DNA of 64,000 bases, taken from the NCBI RefSeq assembly GCF_014193255.1, contig NZ_JACHZB010000004.1, forward strand, positions 372,001 through 436,000, written 5' to 3'. Positions 25,892 to 35,860 of the stretch are shown one piece after another; within the stretch, counting starts at the first letter, position 1; every line of letters begins with the position of its first letter. The DNA is from Rhizobium sp. BK196. GTDB taxonomy: Bacteria; Pseudomonadota; Alphaproteobacteria; Rhizobiales; Rhizobiaceae. Position numbers and translations under genes: made by a program. The notes under the pieces were generated by a model. That model did no database searches, was not told the DNA's origin, and saw only the letters and a program-made list of their open reading frames with translations.

Positions 25892-27517
25892 TTACTTGGC
25901 GAGTTTTGCCAGCGCAGCGACCAACCCCTGCGTAGAAGAATCGTGCCCGGCAGCACTTTCCTTGCCTTCGACGACGGGCAGCAGCCCGGTCGCCAGTTCC
26001 TTGCCGAGTTCCACACCCCACTGGTCGAAGGAGTTGATGCGGAAGAGCACGCCTTCGACGAAGACGCGGTGCTCGTAGAGCGCGATCAGGCGGCCAAGAG
26101 CGTAAGGCGTCAGCTTATCATAGACGAAGGTGATCGACGGGCGGTTGCCGGTGAAGACGCGGTGCGGGGCGATGAAATCGGCCTTCTTGTCGTCCATGCC
26201 CTTGTCGGTCAGCTGCTTCTTGGCTTCCGCGAAGGTGCGGCCCTTCATCAGCGCTTCCGACTGCGCGAGAACGTTGGACATCAGAAGCTGATGCTGGTGG
26301 CGCAGTTCCGGCTCGAAACCGTTTGCGGCGATCATGAACTCTGCCGGGATAATGCTCGTGCCCTGATGGATGAGCTGATAGAAAGCATGCTGGCCGTTGG
26401 TGCCGGGTTCGCCCCAGACGACAGGGCCGGAATTGCCTTCGACCGGCGTGCCGTCGATCGTCACGCCCTTGCCGTTCGATTCCATGTCGAGCTGCTGCAG
26501 ATAAGCCGGGAAGCGCGACAGGCGCTGGTCATAGGGCAGCACGGCGCGCGTCGGATAACCCAGTACATTGCGGTGATAGAAGCCGATCAGGCCGAGCAGC
26601 ATCGGCAGGTTTTCTGCAATCGGCGCCTTACGGAAATGGTTATCGACGGCATGGGCGCCATCGAGGAACTTGCCGAAATTCTCGGGGCCGACAGCGATCA
26701 TCAGCGGCAGGCCAATCGCCGACCAGATCGAATAACGGCCGCCGACCCAATCCCAGAAGCCGAAGACACGTTCGCTTTCGATTCCGAAGGCGGCGACCTT
26801 GTCGAGCGCCGTCGAAACGGCGGCGAAGTGGTGCTGAACGGCCGCTTCGCCAAGCGCGCCGGCGATGAACTTGCGCGCCGTCTGCGCATTGGTCATCGTC
26901 TCGACGGTGGTGAACGTCTTGGAAGCGACGATGAACAGCGTCGTCTCGGGCTGCACCAGCTTCAGGATATCGGCAATATGGGCGCCGTCGATATTGGAGA
27001 CGAAATGGGCGCGCGGGCCGTCGTGGAACGGGGCGAGCGCCAGCGTCGCCATGACCGGGCCAAGATCCGAGCCTCCGATGCCGATATTGATGACATCGGT
27101 GATCTTTTTGCCGGTCGCGCCCTTCAGCGCGCCGGAGCGCACGCCGTCGGCAAACTTGCCCATGGCGGCGAGCACGGCGTTGACGTCAGGCATGACATCC
27201 TTGCCATCGACCAGCACAGGCGTATTGGAACGGTTGCGCAGCGCCGTGTGCAGCACGGCGCGATCTTCGGTGAAGTTGATCGCCTTGCCGGAGAACATCT
27301 CCTCCCGTTTCTTCTCGACGCCGCCTTCTTCGGCGAGCCTGACCAGAAGCTTCAGGATGTCATCGTTCACTGCCGTCTTGGAAAAATCCATCAGCAGGTC
27401 GTCAAGCGATACGGAAAAGCGCGAAAAGCGCTGTGGATCATCAGCGAATGCGGCGCGCAGATCGGTGGCATTGGTGGCAGCCGCAGTGCTCTTCAGTTGT
27501 TCGACGATGGCATTCAT
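25892..27517 (-). CDS. pgi: Glucose-6-phosphate isomerase
   Basis: This is a 541-residue PGI, interconverting glucose-6-phosphate and fructose-6-phosphate. The family signatures are intact: [17 protein letters not shown], the PGI pattern region [17 protein letters not shown], the catalytic Glu in [20 protein letters not shown], and the C-terminal [14 protein letters not shown]. The start at 27517 follows AAAGGAG. It links the fructose uptake and kinase genes nearby to the Entner-Doudoroff/pentose route that rhizobia use. It ends at a strong terminator and starts downstream of another, so it is monocistronic. Confidence 0.97.
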   Translation of the reverse strand: MNAIVEQLKSTAAATNATDLRAAFADDPQRFSRFSVSLDDLLMDFSKTAVNDDILKLLVRLAEEGGVEKKREEMFSGKAINFTEDRAVLHTALRNRSNTPVLVDGKDVMPDVNAVLAAMGKFADGVRSGALKGATGKKITDVINIGIGGSDLGPVMATLALAPFHDGPRAHFVSNIDGAHIADILKLVQPETTLFIVASKTFTTVETMTNAQTARKFIAGALGEAAVQHHFAAVSTALDKVAAFGIESERVFGFWDWVGGRYSIWSAIGLPLMIAVGPENFGKFLDGAHAVDNHFRKAPIAENLPMLLGLIGFYHRNVLGYPTRAVLPYDQRLSRFPAYLQQLDMESNGKGVTIDGTPVEGNSGPVVWGEPGTNGQHAFYQLIHQGTSIIPAEFMIAANGFEPELRHQHQLLMSNVLAQSEALMKGRTFAEAKKQLTDKGMDDKKADFIAPHRVFTGNRPSITFVYDKLTPYALGRLIALYEHRVFVEGVLFRINSFDQWGVELGKELATGLLPVVEGKESAAGHDSSTQGLVAALAKLAK

Positions 27518-27602
27518 GGAAGGCTCCTTTGGAGGCGGAGGGGTCGCGGAAACTATTCCCTTTCCCGCAGCCAAATCAAGTTCGGCCGTCTGACGAAATA
27601 TG

Positions 27603-27631
27603 AAAAAAGCCACCCGCGACAAGCGGATGGC
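27603..27631 (-). terminator. Terminator of the acyl-CoA synthetase gene
   Basis: On the minus strand, GCCATCCGC (27631-27623) pairs with GCGGGTGGC (27617-27609) with one G-U pair, then six T's. Its stem is similar to that of the pgi terminator. Confidence 0.88.
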
Positions 27632-27656
27632 TCTCAATATCACGAGACCGTCAAAT

Positions 27657-29357
27657 TTAGCCGCGCAGGTCCTTGCGCAGGATCTTGCCGACAGGGCTCT
27701 TCGGCAGCTCGGTGCGGAACTCGATGAAACGCGGGCGTTTGTAATTGGTGAGATTGGCCGCACAATGGGCTCTCACATCGGCTTCGGCCAGGTTCGGATC
27801 CTTGCGCACGATAAAGAGTTTCACAGCCTCCCCGGAATGCCCGTCCGGCACGCCGATCGCCGCCGCTTCCAGGATGCCGGGATGCATGGCGGCCACTTCC
27901 TCGATCTCGTTCGGATAGACGTTGAAGCCGGAGACGAGGATCATGTCCTTCTTGCGGTCGACGATCTTGGTATAGCCGCGCTCGTCCATGAAGCCCATGT
28001 CGCCGGTGCGGAAATAGCCATCCGGCGTCATTACCCGGGCCGTCTCCTCCGGCTTGTTCCAGTATCCGGCCATGACCTGCGGGCCACGAATGCAGATCTC
28101 GCCGATCTCTCCAAGCGGCAGCGAATTGCCGGCCTCGTCCCTGATATCGAGTTCCGTCGAGGGAATGGGAAGGCCTATCGAGCCCGTGAATTCGGGTGAA
28201 TCGAAGCGGTTGGCGGTCGCAACGGGTGACGTCTCGGACAGACCATAGCCCTCGGTGACATGCGAGCCGGTCACCTTCAGCCAGCGTTCCGCCACCGGCC
28301 GCTGCACGGCCATGCCGCCGCCGAGAGACATGACGAGAGAAGAGAAATCGAGTTTGGCGAAATCGGCATTGTTCAGCAGCGCATTGAACAGCGTGTTAAG
28401 GCCGGGGAAGATATGAATGTTCGATTTCTGGAATTCCTTCACCAGCCCTGGAATGTCGCGCGGATTGGCAATCAGCACATTATGGGCGCCGAGCGACATG
28501 CCCATCAGGGAATTCACCGTCAGCGCGAAGATGTGATAGAGCGGCAGCGCGCAGAGGAAGTTCAGGACATCAGGCTGCTTCTTCTTGTCGAAGGCGGATT
28601 TCAGCCAGAGCTGCAGCTGCGTCTTATTGGCAAGCAGGTTCTGATGCGTCAGCATCGCGCCCTTGGCAATGCCAGTTGTTCCACCTGTATATTGCAGGAA
28701 GGCAATGTCGCTACGGGTCAACGCGACCGGCGCAAGCGTCCTGTTTGCCCCCTCGGACAGCACTTGCCGGAAGCTCTTGTGTCGCGGGATGGACCAGGAC
28801 GGGACGAGCTTCTTCACCCGGCGGACGACGAAATTGACGATATGCCCCTTTGGGCCGAGCATTTCACCGAGAGAGCTGACGACGACATGGCGCAGGTCCG
28901 TTTTGTTGATGACCTGTTCGACCGTGCGTGCGAAATTTTCCAGAACGAAGATCGCCTTGGCGCCGGAATCATTGAGCTGGTGCTCGAGTTCGCGCGGCGT
29001 GTAGAGTGGGTTGACGTTCACGACGACGAGCCCGGCGCGCAGGATGCCGTAGACCGCGATCGGGTTCTGCAACACGTTCGGCATCATCACGGCGACGCGG
29101 TCGCCCTTCTGCAGGCCGACGCTCTGCAGCCAGGCAGCCACCTTGCGTGTTTGCACCTCGAGCTCGCGATAGGTCATGACCTTGCCCATGCTGGAAAAGG
29201 CTTTGCGATCGGCAAAACGGGCGCAGTTCTGTTCCAGGAGGTCGGGAAGCGAAGCGAATTCCAGCGGCGGAATCTGGGCCGGAACGACGTCCGGATAGGT
29301 GGCAAGCCATGGTTTTTCCGGTTTCGCACCACCGGGGTGCACGGAAATGCTGTTCAT
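27657..29357 (-). CDS. fadD: Long-chain acyl-CoA synthetase (FadD type)
   Basis: This is a 566-residue ATP-dependent AMP-forming ligase that would activate fatty acids as acyl-CoA on the inner face of the membrane. It has the AMP-binding P-loop [16 protein letters not shown], the linker motif [10 protein letters not shown], the adenine site YFRTGDMG, and the catalytic Lys near the end ([12 protein letters not shown]). The start at 29357 is preceded by a GGGAGAGAG stretch; an in-frame ATG at 29396 has no site. A symmetric motif shared with the nitronate monooxygenase promoter lies 126 bases upstream. Confidence 0.9.
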   Translation of the reverse strand: MNSISVHPGGAKPEKPWLATYPDVVPAQIPPLEFASLPDLLEQNCARFADRKAFSSMGKVMTYRELEVQTRKVAAWLQSVGLQKGDRVAVMMPNVLQNPIAVYGILRAGLVVVNVNPLYTPRELEHQLNDSGAKAIFVLENFARTVEQVINKTDLRHVVVSSLGEMLGPKGHIVNFVVRRVKKLVPSWSIPRHKSFRQVLSEGANRTLAPVALTRSDIAFLQYTGGTTGIAKGAMLTHQNLLANKTQLQLWLKSAFDKKKQPDVLNFLCALPLYHIFALTVNSLMGMSLGAHNVLIANPRDIPGLVKEFQKSNIHIFPGLNTLFNALLNNADFAKLDFSSLVMSLGGGMAVQRPVAERWLKVTGSHVTEGYGLSETSPVATANRFDSPEFTGSIGLPIPSTELDIRDEAGNSLPLGEIGEICIRGPQVMAGYWNKPEETARVMTPDGYFRTGDMGFMDERGYTKIVDRKKDMILVSGFNVYPNEIEEVAAMHPGILEAAAIGVPDGHSGEAVKLFIVRKDPNLAEADVRAHCAANLTNYKRPRFIEFRTELPKSPVGKILRKDLRG

Positions 29358-29482
29358 CGTGTCTCTCTCCCATTCGGCCGCCGAAACCGGATACACCCGT
29401 CGATCGGAAGATCCTCCATCCTCCGTCAGGGCAGCTTAGGCCATTGCTTGAGCGGTTCAAGCGGATTGAGGTTACAATAACC

Positions 29483-29498
29483 TTAACGTAAACGTCAA
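29483..29498 (-). promoter_or_regulatory. Candidate MerR/LiuR-like operator upstream of fadD
   Basis: TTAACGTAAACGTCAA (plus strand) matches 14 of 16 bases of the right part of the palindrome before the nitronate monooxygenase gene (61451-61472). It resembles, from memory, the LiuR-type motif for branched-chain and fatty acid genes. Confidence 0.45.
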
Positions 29499-29596
29499 TA
29501 TCGCGCGTACCGCATATGAATGGCACGGAACTTTGAGGCATAGGGCACGTTTTCTCAGTGTGGAAGATCCACGAGGAAACGACAAAGGAGGTGCAC

Positions 29597-29989
29597 ATGC
29601 TCAATCAGGATACTGACGCCACCCGCCGTGACCCGGATGTGAAGGATACGCCGACGCTGATCGCCAGCGACCGCGTCGAAGGCACCCGCGTCTATGGCGC
29701 CGATGGCAAACACATCGGCTCCATCGAGCGCCTCATCCTCGGGAAGCAGGACGGCCGTGTCGCGTACGCCGTTCTGAGTTTTGGCGGCTTCCTCGGCATC
29801 GGTCATGATCACTACCCGCTGCCTTGGGAAAAGCTGACCTACGATACCCAGCTGGACGGCTACCGCATCGATCTCACCAAGGAGCAGATCGAGGGAGCGC
29901 CAAGCTACGCGGATGATGATGACACCTGGTACAATGAGAATGGCCGCCGCGTTTATGACTACTACGGCGTGCCGCCCTACTGGATGTAA
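29597..29989 (+). CDS. PRC-barrel domain protein
   Basis: This is a 130-residue soluble protein with a PRC-barrel core (about residues 20-85: LIASDRVEGTRVYGADGKHI, then GSIERLILGKQDGRVAYAVL and LGIGHDHYPLPWEKLTYD). The acidic, Tyr-rich tail ends in YYGVPPYWM. An excellent AAAGGAGGTG site sets the start at 29597. Such proteins in rhizobia are often stress-related, but the role is unknown. It is divergent from fadD and has its own terminator. Confidence 0.88.
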   Translation: MLNQDTDATRRDPDVKDTPTLIASDRVEGTRVYGADGKHIGSIERLILGKQDGRVAYAVLSFGGFLGIGHDHYPLPWEKLTYDTQLDGYRIDLTKEQIEGAPSYADDDDTWYNENGRRVYDYYGVPPYWM

Positions 29990-30015
29990 CGTCACCCGTG
30001 AGGACGAGCCGGATG

Positions 30016-30040
30016 AGGCCCCGCGAGAGCGGGGCCTTTC
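30016..30040. terminator. Shared terminator between convergent genes
   Basis: The 9-bp stem AGGCCCCGC (30016-30024) / GCGGGGCCT (30029-30037) has a GAGA loop. TTTC follows on the plus strand. It lies between the PRC-barrel gene and the 3' end of the mannosidase gene. Confidence 0.78.
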
Positions 30041-32489
30041 ATCGTGGGGTCACAAGATCATTGGCGCATCGCAATACCGTGCCGATCACGATATCCTCAA
30101 CAGAAAGCTGCTTCTCGGACGTCAAACGGAAGACATGGCTGTCACCGGGCAGCAGTGTCACCAGCATGGAATCCACCACCGCCGTGGGGTCGAGCCGATC
30201 CGCCATCAGGCAGAGATCTCTGAGGAAGCTCTTTGCTGTGACCCTGACCTCATAGCCGCCAGCCATTCTTGCCAGCGAAATGTCGAGCGCTGGCGCAGGA
30301 AGTTTCAGGTCGATATCCTCCACAAAATAGTGGAAGGCGCGCTTGTCGAGCATCTGGACGACGATGACTTCCTCATCTGCCGCGCCGGCTTTCGCGATCT
30401 CCTCGGGCAGAGGAAATTCCTTGGCTTCGAACCGGTCGCAGAGCAGCCGCCAGAATTCGAATTCCGCCAGCACCGTTCCATCCAGCCGTAGACGCTTGCC
30501 GCTGATCTTCGAGCGCCAGAACAGCGTCTGCTCATTCACGGCGATTGCCGAAAGGCCTTGGCCACGCGGCTGGATCGTCAGCAGACGAGGGTGGAATGCC
30601 TGCTGCATCGCGTACCAGAGCGGCTTGCGCCGGCCGGCGGAATCAAGCGCTGCCCATGACGTGACCGGCCAGCAATCGTTGAACTGCCAGACGACTGCTC
30701 CCTTGCAGATGTCGCGATGGGAGCGCATGTGCTCGACGGCAAAGCGGATGGCGCGCGCCTGATTGAGCTGTGTCGCGAAATGCCAGTCATCCATCGTCTG
30801 CGGCACGGGCAGATGCCCGGCAAGGCCCTTGATCAGCTTGTCATTGCCTTGCGTCGCCTTCTGATGATGGAAGACGCCGCGCGATTCCGGCGTCAGCGGC
30901 TCGTCATGCACGCTCTCCTGCAACGTCGCCCAGTTCGGCGGGGCCTGCCAGCCGAATTCCGAGCAGAAGCGCGGGATGTAATTGCGGTAGACCTCGTAAC
31001 CGACGTCGTTCCACACGTCCCAGATATGCTTGCAGCCATGCCGGTCGTCATTCGGCTCGATATCCATGGAGCCCGAATAGGGGCTGCCGGGATAGTAGGG
31101 CCTGATGGGATCGAGTTCGGCGCAAAGCTTCGGCAGAACATCGAGATAATAACCGAGCCCCCAGCTGACACCGTCCTTGATGATCGGCCGCCAGCCCCAT
31201 TCGTCAAAGCCCCAGATATTCTCGTTATTGCCGTTCCAGATGACGAGCGATGCATGCGGCATCAGCCGCACGACATTGTCGCGAACCTCGGCGATCACCT
31301 CGCTGCGCAACGGTTCTTCCTCCGGGTAGGAGGCGCAGGCAAAAAGGAAATCCTGCCAGACGAGCATGCCGGCCCGGTCGCAGGCCTCGTAAAACTCGTC
31401 CCGCTCGAAGATACCGCCGCCCCAGACGCGCAACAGATTGATATTGGCAGCCTTCGCCTCGTCGATCCGCGCCGCATAGCGCTCCGCAGTCACGCGCGAG
31501 GGGAAGCAATCGTCCGGTATCCAGTTTGCACCGCAGGCAAAGATCGCCACGTCGTTGATGACGAAGGTGAAGGCCGAGCCATGCGCATCCGGTGACGTAT
31601 CGAGCCGCAGCGAACGGAAGCCAATCTCTTTCGAATAGCGGTCAAGTAAGTTGCCGTTGGCATCTTCCAGCCGGATGTCGAGAGGATAAAGTGGCTGCGC
31701 CCCGAGATGATGCGGCCACCAGAGCTGCGGCGAGGGGATGCGAACTTCAAATGAAAGCTCCTCTGCATCCGCTTCGACGACGACCGCCTGCGTCGCGCCA
31801 CCGATCTCGGCCGTGAGCCTCGCCGGCAGGTCCTCGCCATGCCTCGCCAGCCGCACATGCACCTTGACCAGGCCATCACCACCGGCAAGCGTGGCCGAAA
31901 CACGTGTTTCGGCAAGCCGCAACCGATCCCAGCTCTCCAGCCGCACCGGCTTCCAGAGCCCTGCCGTGACAAGCGTCGGACCCCAGTCCCAGCCGAAATT
32001 GCAGGCCATCTTCCGCATCAGATTGCCCGGCCCGGGATAGTTGTTCGGGCGGTAGCCGTAATGCTTCTCCATCTCCGCGCCATAAGCGTAGGCGGAATGG
32101 AAGGTGACGCTCAGTTCGTTTGCGCCTGCCCGCAGCAGCGACGATACGTCGAAGCGATAGGTGCGGTGCATGTTGAAGGTGCGGCCGATCTCTTCGCCAT
32201 TCAGGCTGATCGTCGCAATTGTATCGACGCCGTCGAAGACCAGTTCCTGCACTTGGGTCCCATCAGGCTCGGCCTCGAAATCCAGCCGGTAGACCCATTC
32301 CGTCTTGCCGATCCAGTCATTGGTGATCTCGTTGATATCGAGATAGGGATCGGGGATCAGCCTTTCGGCAAGCAGGTCGAGATGCACGCAGCCGGGCACC
32401 GTTGCCGGAATGGACGCCGGCAGACTGGTTCTTCCTGTATCGTTACAGGAAAGCGTCCAGCCGCTATGAAGGTCTCTCCTCCCAATCAT
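30039..32489 (-). CDS. Glycoside hydrolase family 2 beta-mannosidase
   Basis: This is an 816-residue GH2 enzyme. It has an N-terminal jelly-roll (GWTLSCNDTG ... WVYRLDFEAEP), an Ig-like domain and a TIM barrel. The acid/base Glu is in LVIWNGNNENIWG and the nucleophile Glu in FCSEFGWQ, both typical of beta-mannosidases. No signal peptide is seen, so it would act in the cytoplasm on imported manno-oligosaccharides or glycosides. The small glyoxalase gene sits 16 bases upstream on the same strand and is probably in the same transcript. Confidence 0.9.
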   Translation of the reverse strand: MIGRRDLHSGWTLSCNDTGRTSLPASIPATVPGCVHLDLLAERLIPDPYLDINEITNDWIGKTEWVYRLDFEAEPDGTQVQELVFDGVDTIATISLNGEEIGRTFNMHRTYRFDVSSLLRAGANELSVTFHSAYAYGAEMEKHYGYRPNNYPGPGNLMRKMACNFGWDWGPTLVTAGLWKPVRLESWDRLRLAETRVSATLAGGDGLVKVHVRLARHGEDLPARLTAEIGGATQAVVVEADAEELSFEVRIPSPQLWWPHHLGAQPLYPLDIRLEDANGNLLDRYSKEIGFRSLRLDTSPDAHGSAFTFVINDVAIFACGANWIPDDCFPSRVTAERYAARIDEAKAANINLLRVWGGGIFERDEFYEACDRAGMLVWQDFLFACASYPEEEPLRSEVIAEVRDNVVRLMPHASLVIWNGNNENIWGFDEWGWRPIIKDGVSWGLGYYLDVLPKLCAELDPIRPYYPGSPYSGSMDIEPNDDRHGCKHIWDVWNDVGYEVYRNYIPRFCSEFGWQAPPNWATLQESVHDEPLTPESRGVFHHQKATQGNDKLIKGLAGHLPVPQTMDDWHFATQLNQARAIRFAVEHMRSHRDICKGAVVWQFNDCWPVTSWAALDSAGRRKPLWYAMQQAFHPRLLTIQPRGQGLSAIAVNEQTLFWRSKISGKRLRLDGTVLAEFEFWRLLCDRFEAKEFPLPEEIAKAGAADEEVIVVQMLDKRAFHYFVEDIDLKLPAPALDISLARMAGGYEVRVTAKSFLRDLCLMADRLDPTAVVDSMLVTLLPGDSHVFRLTSEKQLSVEDIVIGTVLRCANDLVTPR

Positions 32490-32505
32490 GTCAGCCTCTT
32501 ATCTT

Positions 32506-32901
32506 TTATTGAAAACGGCCGTGACGCTGCAGCACTTCGATCTTGTAGCCGTCGGGATCGGTGATGAAGAAAAATAGCCCGAACAGCTTGCCGTCGCGGT
32601 TGAGTTCCACGAGCTTGCCGGGGTTGAGACCGAGATCGGTCAGCCGCTTGTGCTCGACCTGCACTTCCTGAACGGAAACAGCCAGATGCCCATAGGCATC
32701 GCCGAGATTATAGGGCTCAATACGGCCCTTATTGACCGTCAGTTCCAGCTCGAAGCCGGTCTCGTCATTGCTCATATATATCAGCGTGAAGGTCTCGAAA
32801 TCGACACGGTCGGCAACCTTGAGCCCGAAGACCTTGCTGTAGAATTCGACCGAGCGGACCTCGTCCAACACGCGGATCATGGAATGGATCATTTTGGCCA
32901 A
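32506..32901 (-). CDS. gloA: Lactoylglutathione lyase (glyoxalase I)
   Basis: This is a 131-residue VOC-fold enzyme that would isomerise the methylglyoxal-glutathione hemithioacetal. The four metal ligands of GlyI appear in place: His6 (MIHSMIRV), Glu in GFELELTVN, His in YGHLAVSV, and Glu in GYKIEVLQR. The length matches Ni/Co-type bacterial GlyI. It begins a likely operon with the downstream mannosidase. The Yeh-type transporter genes end just upstream on the same strand. Confidence 0.85.
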   Translation of the reverse strand: MAKMIHSMIRVLDEVRSVEFYSKVFGLKVADRVDFETFTLIYMSNDETGFELELTVNKGRIEPYNLGDAYGHLAVSVQEVQVEHKRLTDLGLNPGKLVELNRDGKLFGLFFFITDPDGYKIEVLQRHGRFQ

Positions 32902-32949
32902 GGCGGGTCTCCCATGACTACTGTCTCCGCTGCCTTGGTAGCCGTCCTC

Positions 32950-33699
32950 TCAAGCCGGACGCAAGCCCATTCTGCGCGTGATCGCACCTTCGAGCATGCC
33001 GACGACATCATAGATCAGCACCGCCATCAGGCCGACGATCAAGCCGCCCTGCAGGATGAAGGCCGTATTGTCGGAAATCAGGCCGGCGATGATGACCTCG
33101 CCGAGGCCCTTTGCCGCAACCGTCGAGCCGATCGTCGCCGTGCCGATATTGATGACGGTCGCGACCTTCAGCCCTTCAAGGATCAGCGGCAGTGCCAGCG
33201 GCAGCTCCACCTGGAAAAGGCGCTGCCTTCCGTTCATGCCCATTCCGTCCGCGGCATCCAGCACCTGCGGCGACACCTGCTTGAGGCCGGCGACGGTATT
33301 CTCGAAGATCGGCAACAGGCCATAGAGAAAGAGCGCAATCAGCGTCGGCGCAGCACCGAAGCCGGTGGCGGGAACGGCAAGCGCCAGCACCGCGACAGGG
33401 GGAAAGGTCTGGCCGGCATTGGCAATGGCGCGTGACAACGGCAGGAAGTCGGCGCCGCTTGGCCGGGTAACGAAAATGCCGCCGAGAACAGCAAGCACGG
33501 CGCTGCCGATGATCGAAATGAAAACCAGCTCCAGGTGCCCCAGCGCCAGAAAAGCGAGGCTGTTCTGCGTATAGACCGGCGATGCATTGTTGTTTGTCAG
33601 CGGTACCAGCATGAAGGAGAGCCACTCCGTCCTGAAGATCAGGATGAGCAGCATCACCAATGCCAGCGCGCGAAAGAGATTGGCGACGATGAATTTCAT
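32950..33699 (-). CDS. yehW: Osmoprotectant-type ABC permease (YehW-like)
   Basis: This is a 249-residue permease of the OpuB/ProW family with five to six membrane segments. The EAA-loop region reads LKQVSPQVLDAADGMGMNGR. It is the last of four genes matching E. coli yehZYXW in order and in size, although gene symbols are given by analogy. Its start overlaps the ATPase stop by four bases (ATGA). Together with the larger permease it should form a heteromeric channel. Confidence 0.85.
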   Translation of the reverse strand: MKFIVANLFRALALVMLLILIFRTEWLSFMLVPLTNNNASPVYTQNSLAFLALGHLELVFISIIGSAVLAVLGGIFVTRPSGADFLPLSRAIANAGQTFPPVAVLALAVPATGFGAAPTLIALFLYGLLPIFENTVAGLKQVSPQVLDAADGMGMNGRQRLFQVELPLALPLILEGLKVATVINIGTATIGSTVAAKGLGEVIIAGLISDNTAFILQGGLIVGLMAVLIYDVVGMLEGAITRRMGLRPA

Positions 33700-34640
33700 G
33701 CCTTGCGGCCCAGTTCGAGCAGCCGTTCCATCGAGATCGAACCGACTGGCGCCTTGTTGGCATCCTGCACGGCTGCCTCGTCGACGCCCTGCCAGATCAT
33801 TTCGGCAAGTGCATCCCGAAGGCTGAGCGACTGTGCCAGCGAATAGGGCAGGCCGGGTTTGGCAGGCTGCATGCTGTCCTTCAGCGGCGTCAGCGACATC
33901 AGCTTCAGCGCCCGGTCCGACGTGCCGGTCAATTGCTGCACGAAGGGATCGGCAGGCTCAGTCAGGATCTTCTCCGGCGTCGAGCACTGCAGGAGTTTGC
34001 CGCCGCTCATGACCGCGATCTGGTTACCCAGATGGAAGGCCTCGTCCATGTCATGCGTCACGAGCACGACCGTCGTGCCGAACTGTTTCTGGATCGCCAG
34101 GAGATCATCCTGCGCCTTGCCGCGGATGACAGGATCGAGCGCGCCGAAGGGCTCATCCATCAACAGCAGTTCCGGTTCGGCGGCCAGTGCCCGGGCAACG
34201 CCGACGCGCTGCTGCTGGCCGCCCGAAAGCTGGTGTGGATATTTCTCGGCAAAACTTGCCGGGTCGAGATTGAAGAGGCCGAGCAGTTCCGTCACCCGGC
34301 TGGCGATGCGGGCCGTATCCCAGCCGAGAAGTTCCGGCACGGTCGCGATATTCTGCGCCACCGTACGGTGCGGAAAGAGGCCGTGCCCTTGGATGGCATA
34401 ACCGATCTTGCGGCGAAGCTCGGTCGCCGGCACATCCATGATATCCTGTCCGCCGACGAAGATCTGTCCCTCGGTGATCGGCACCAGCCGGTTGATCATC
34501 CGCATCAGTGTCGATTTGCCGGAACCCGACGTGCCGACGATGACGGTGATCGAGCCCTTCTCGACGCTCATGGAGACATTGTCGACGACGGTTGCAGAGC
34601 CGTAGCGTTTGGTGACGTTCCTGATCTCGATCATGCTCAT
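33696..34640 (-). CDS. yehX: Osmoprotectant-type ABC ATPase (YehX-like)
   Basis: This is a 314-residue ATPase. It has Walker A VGTSGSGKSTLMRMINRL, signature LSGGQQQRVGVARAL, Walker B ELLLMDEPFGALD and the switch in VLVTHDMDEA. The C-terminal 80 residues past the core are short of a full CBS pair. The start at 34640 overlaps the upstream permease by four bases; a second in-frame ATG lies at 34634. It should energise import of a quaternary ammonium or related osmolyte. Confidence 0.88.
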   Translation of the reverse strand: MSMIEIRNVTKRYGSATVVDNVSMSVEKGSITVIVGTSGSGKSTLMRMINRLVPITEGQIFVGGQDIMDVPATELRRKIGYAIQGHGLFPHRTVAQNIATVPELLGWDTARIASRVTELLGLFNLDPASFAEKYPHQLSGGQQQRVGVARALAAEPELLLMDEPFGALDPVIRGKAQDDLLAIQKQFGTTVVLVTHDMDEAFHLGNQIAVMSGGKLLQCSTPEKILTEPADPFVQQLTGTSDRALKLMSLTPLKDSMQPAKPGLPYSLAQSLSLRDALAEMIWQGVDEAAVQDANKAPVGSISMERLLELGRKA

Positions 34641-35803
34641 GCGGCTGGCCCCTGGATGCTTTCGATGACCGCATCGAGGATGACGGCCGAGGAGAAGGCG
34701 AAGAAAACGGTCGGCACGGCGCCGAGCAGAACGAGGTCCATGGCCGTCTGGCCGAGCCCCTGGAAGATGAAGATGCCGAAACCGCCACCGCCGATCAGCG
34801 CGGCGATCGTCACCATGCCGATTGCCTGCACGAGAACGATGCGGATGCCGGTGAGGATGACCGGGAAGGCGAGCGGCAGGTCGATCCCGGCAAGGATCTG
34901 CCGGCGTGTCAGCCCCATGCCGGCCGCCGCATCGCGCACCGAGGGGTCGACACCTTCGAGCCCGACGACCGTATTGGCAACGATCGGCAGCAGCGAATAG
35001 AGCACGAGCGCAATCAGCGCCGGAGCCGTCCCGATGCCGCGAATGCCGATGTCGGCCGCAAGCGGCACATGTGTCGCGAGATAACCGAGCGGCAGCATCA
35101 ATATGCCGAAGAGCGCAAGGCTCGGGATGGTCTGGATCAGGCTCAACGTCTGCAGCACGATCGCGCGCAGCTTTGGCACCCAGAAACACAGGATGCCGAG
35201 CGGCAGCCCGAGAACGATGGCGATGGCAAGCGATCCGAAGGCGAGAAGCAGATGGGAATAGGCTTCGGTCCAGAACTGGGCCGAACGCGTGGAGAATTCC
35301 CTGAGGATCGACAGACTGTCGAGCAGGCCGGAGGAGAGGCAGATGCCAAGCAGGGCCGTATAGGCGATAAGGGCCGCGACCCGCATCCAGGGCGTCAGCC
35401 GGATCTTCACCAGCGCGTCGGAGATGATGAGGCCAATGACACCGAACAGTACCCAGAAGCTACCGCCAGGCGTCATGCGCGCCACAGTGCTGCCGGGCGG
35501 TGTCGCAGCCGTCGCCACCAGCCCGATTGCAGCAATCAGTGCGGCAAGGCAGAGCGTGCCGAGCCCGAGCCGGATGAAAGCATGGCGTAGGAAGACCGCT
35601 GCCAAGGCAGTGGCAACAAGGAGAATCATCAGGATGACGATTGAAGTCTGGGGAAGAAGCTGCGTCAGCAGCATCGGCTTGCCGGCGGCGATCCGGTTGG
35701 CCTTCACATAGATGAAAGGCAGAAGGGCCGTTGCCGCAATGCCGCCTGCCACCAGTACCACGCCGAGCCGGTCCAGCTTGCGGACCGCTAAGGTTTCTTC
35801 CAT
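34637..35803 (-). CDS. yehY: Osmoprotectant-type ABC permease, long (YehY-like)
   Basis: This is a 388-residue permease with an extra N-terminal membrane region (about four helices in residues 15-165) before the standard OpuB-type domain (YSHLLLAFGSLAIAIVLGLP ... GLEGVDPSVRDAAAGMGLTR). This two-part shape and size match YehY (about 385 residues). It is coupled by a four-base overlap to the ATPase gene. A hairpin (35827-35851) separates it from the binding-protein gene upstream. Confidence 0.86.
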   Translation of the reverse strand: MEETLAVRKLDRLGVVLVAGGIAATALLPFIYVKANRIAAGKPMLLTQLLPQTSIVILMILLVATALAAVFLRHAFIRLGLGTLCLAALIAAIGLVATAATPPGSTVARMTPGGSFWVLFGVIGLIISDALVKIRLTPWMRVAALIAYTALLGICLSSGLLDSLSILREFSTRSAQFWTEAYSHLLLAFGSLAIAIVLGLPLGILCFWVPKLRAIVLQTLSLIQTIPSLALFGILMLPLGYLATHVPLAADIGIRGIGTAPALIALVLYSLLPIVANTVVGLEGVDPSVRDAAAGMGLTRRQILAGIDLPLAFPVILTGIRIVLVQAIGMVTIAALIGGGGFGIFIFQGLGQTAMDLVLLGAVPTVFFAFSSAVILDAVIESIQGPAA

Positions 35804-35826
35804 CGATCCAACCCTGTCCGGAAAGT

Positions 35827-35851
35827 GCCCCGCCCGGATACCGGACGGGGC
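35827..35851 (-). terminator. Intercistronic hairpin after the osmolyte binding-protein gene
   Basis: An 11-bp stem (35827-35837 / 35841-35851, one G-U) with a 3-base loop begins ten bases after the binding-protein stop. There is no T-run, so it is more likely a 3'-end stabiliser or weak attenuator than a full terminator. Confidence 0.6.
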
Positions 35852-35860
35852 GTCAAGCGA

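Noticed and set aside
25943-27727. Long open frame antisense to pgi
   Set aside because: The frame is a shadow of GC-rich codon bias; its protein is Arg/Asp/His-rich without a recognisable fold, while the opposite strand encodes intact PGI.
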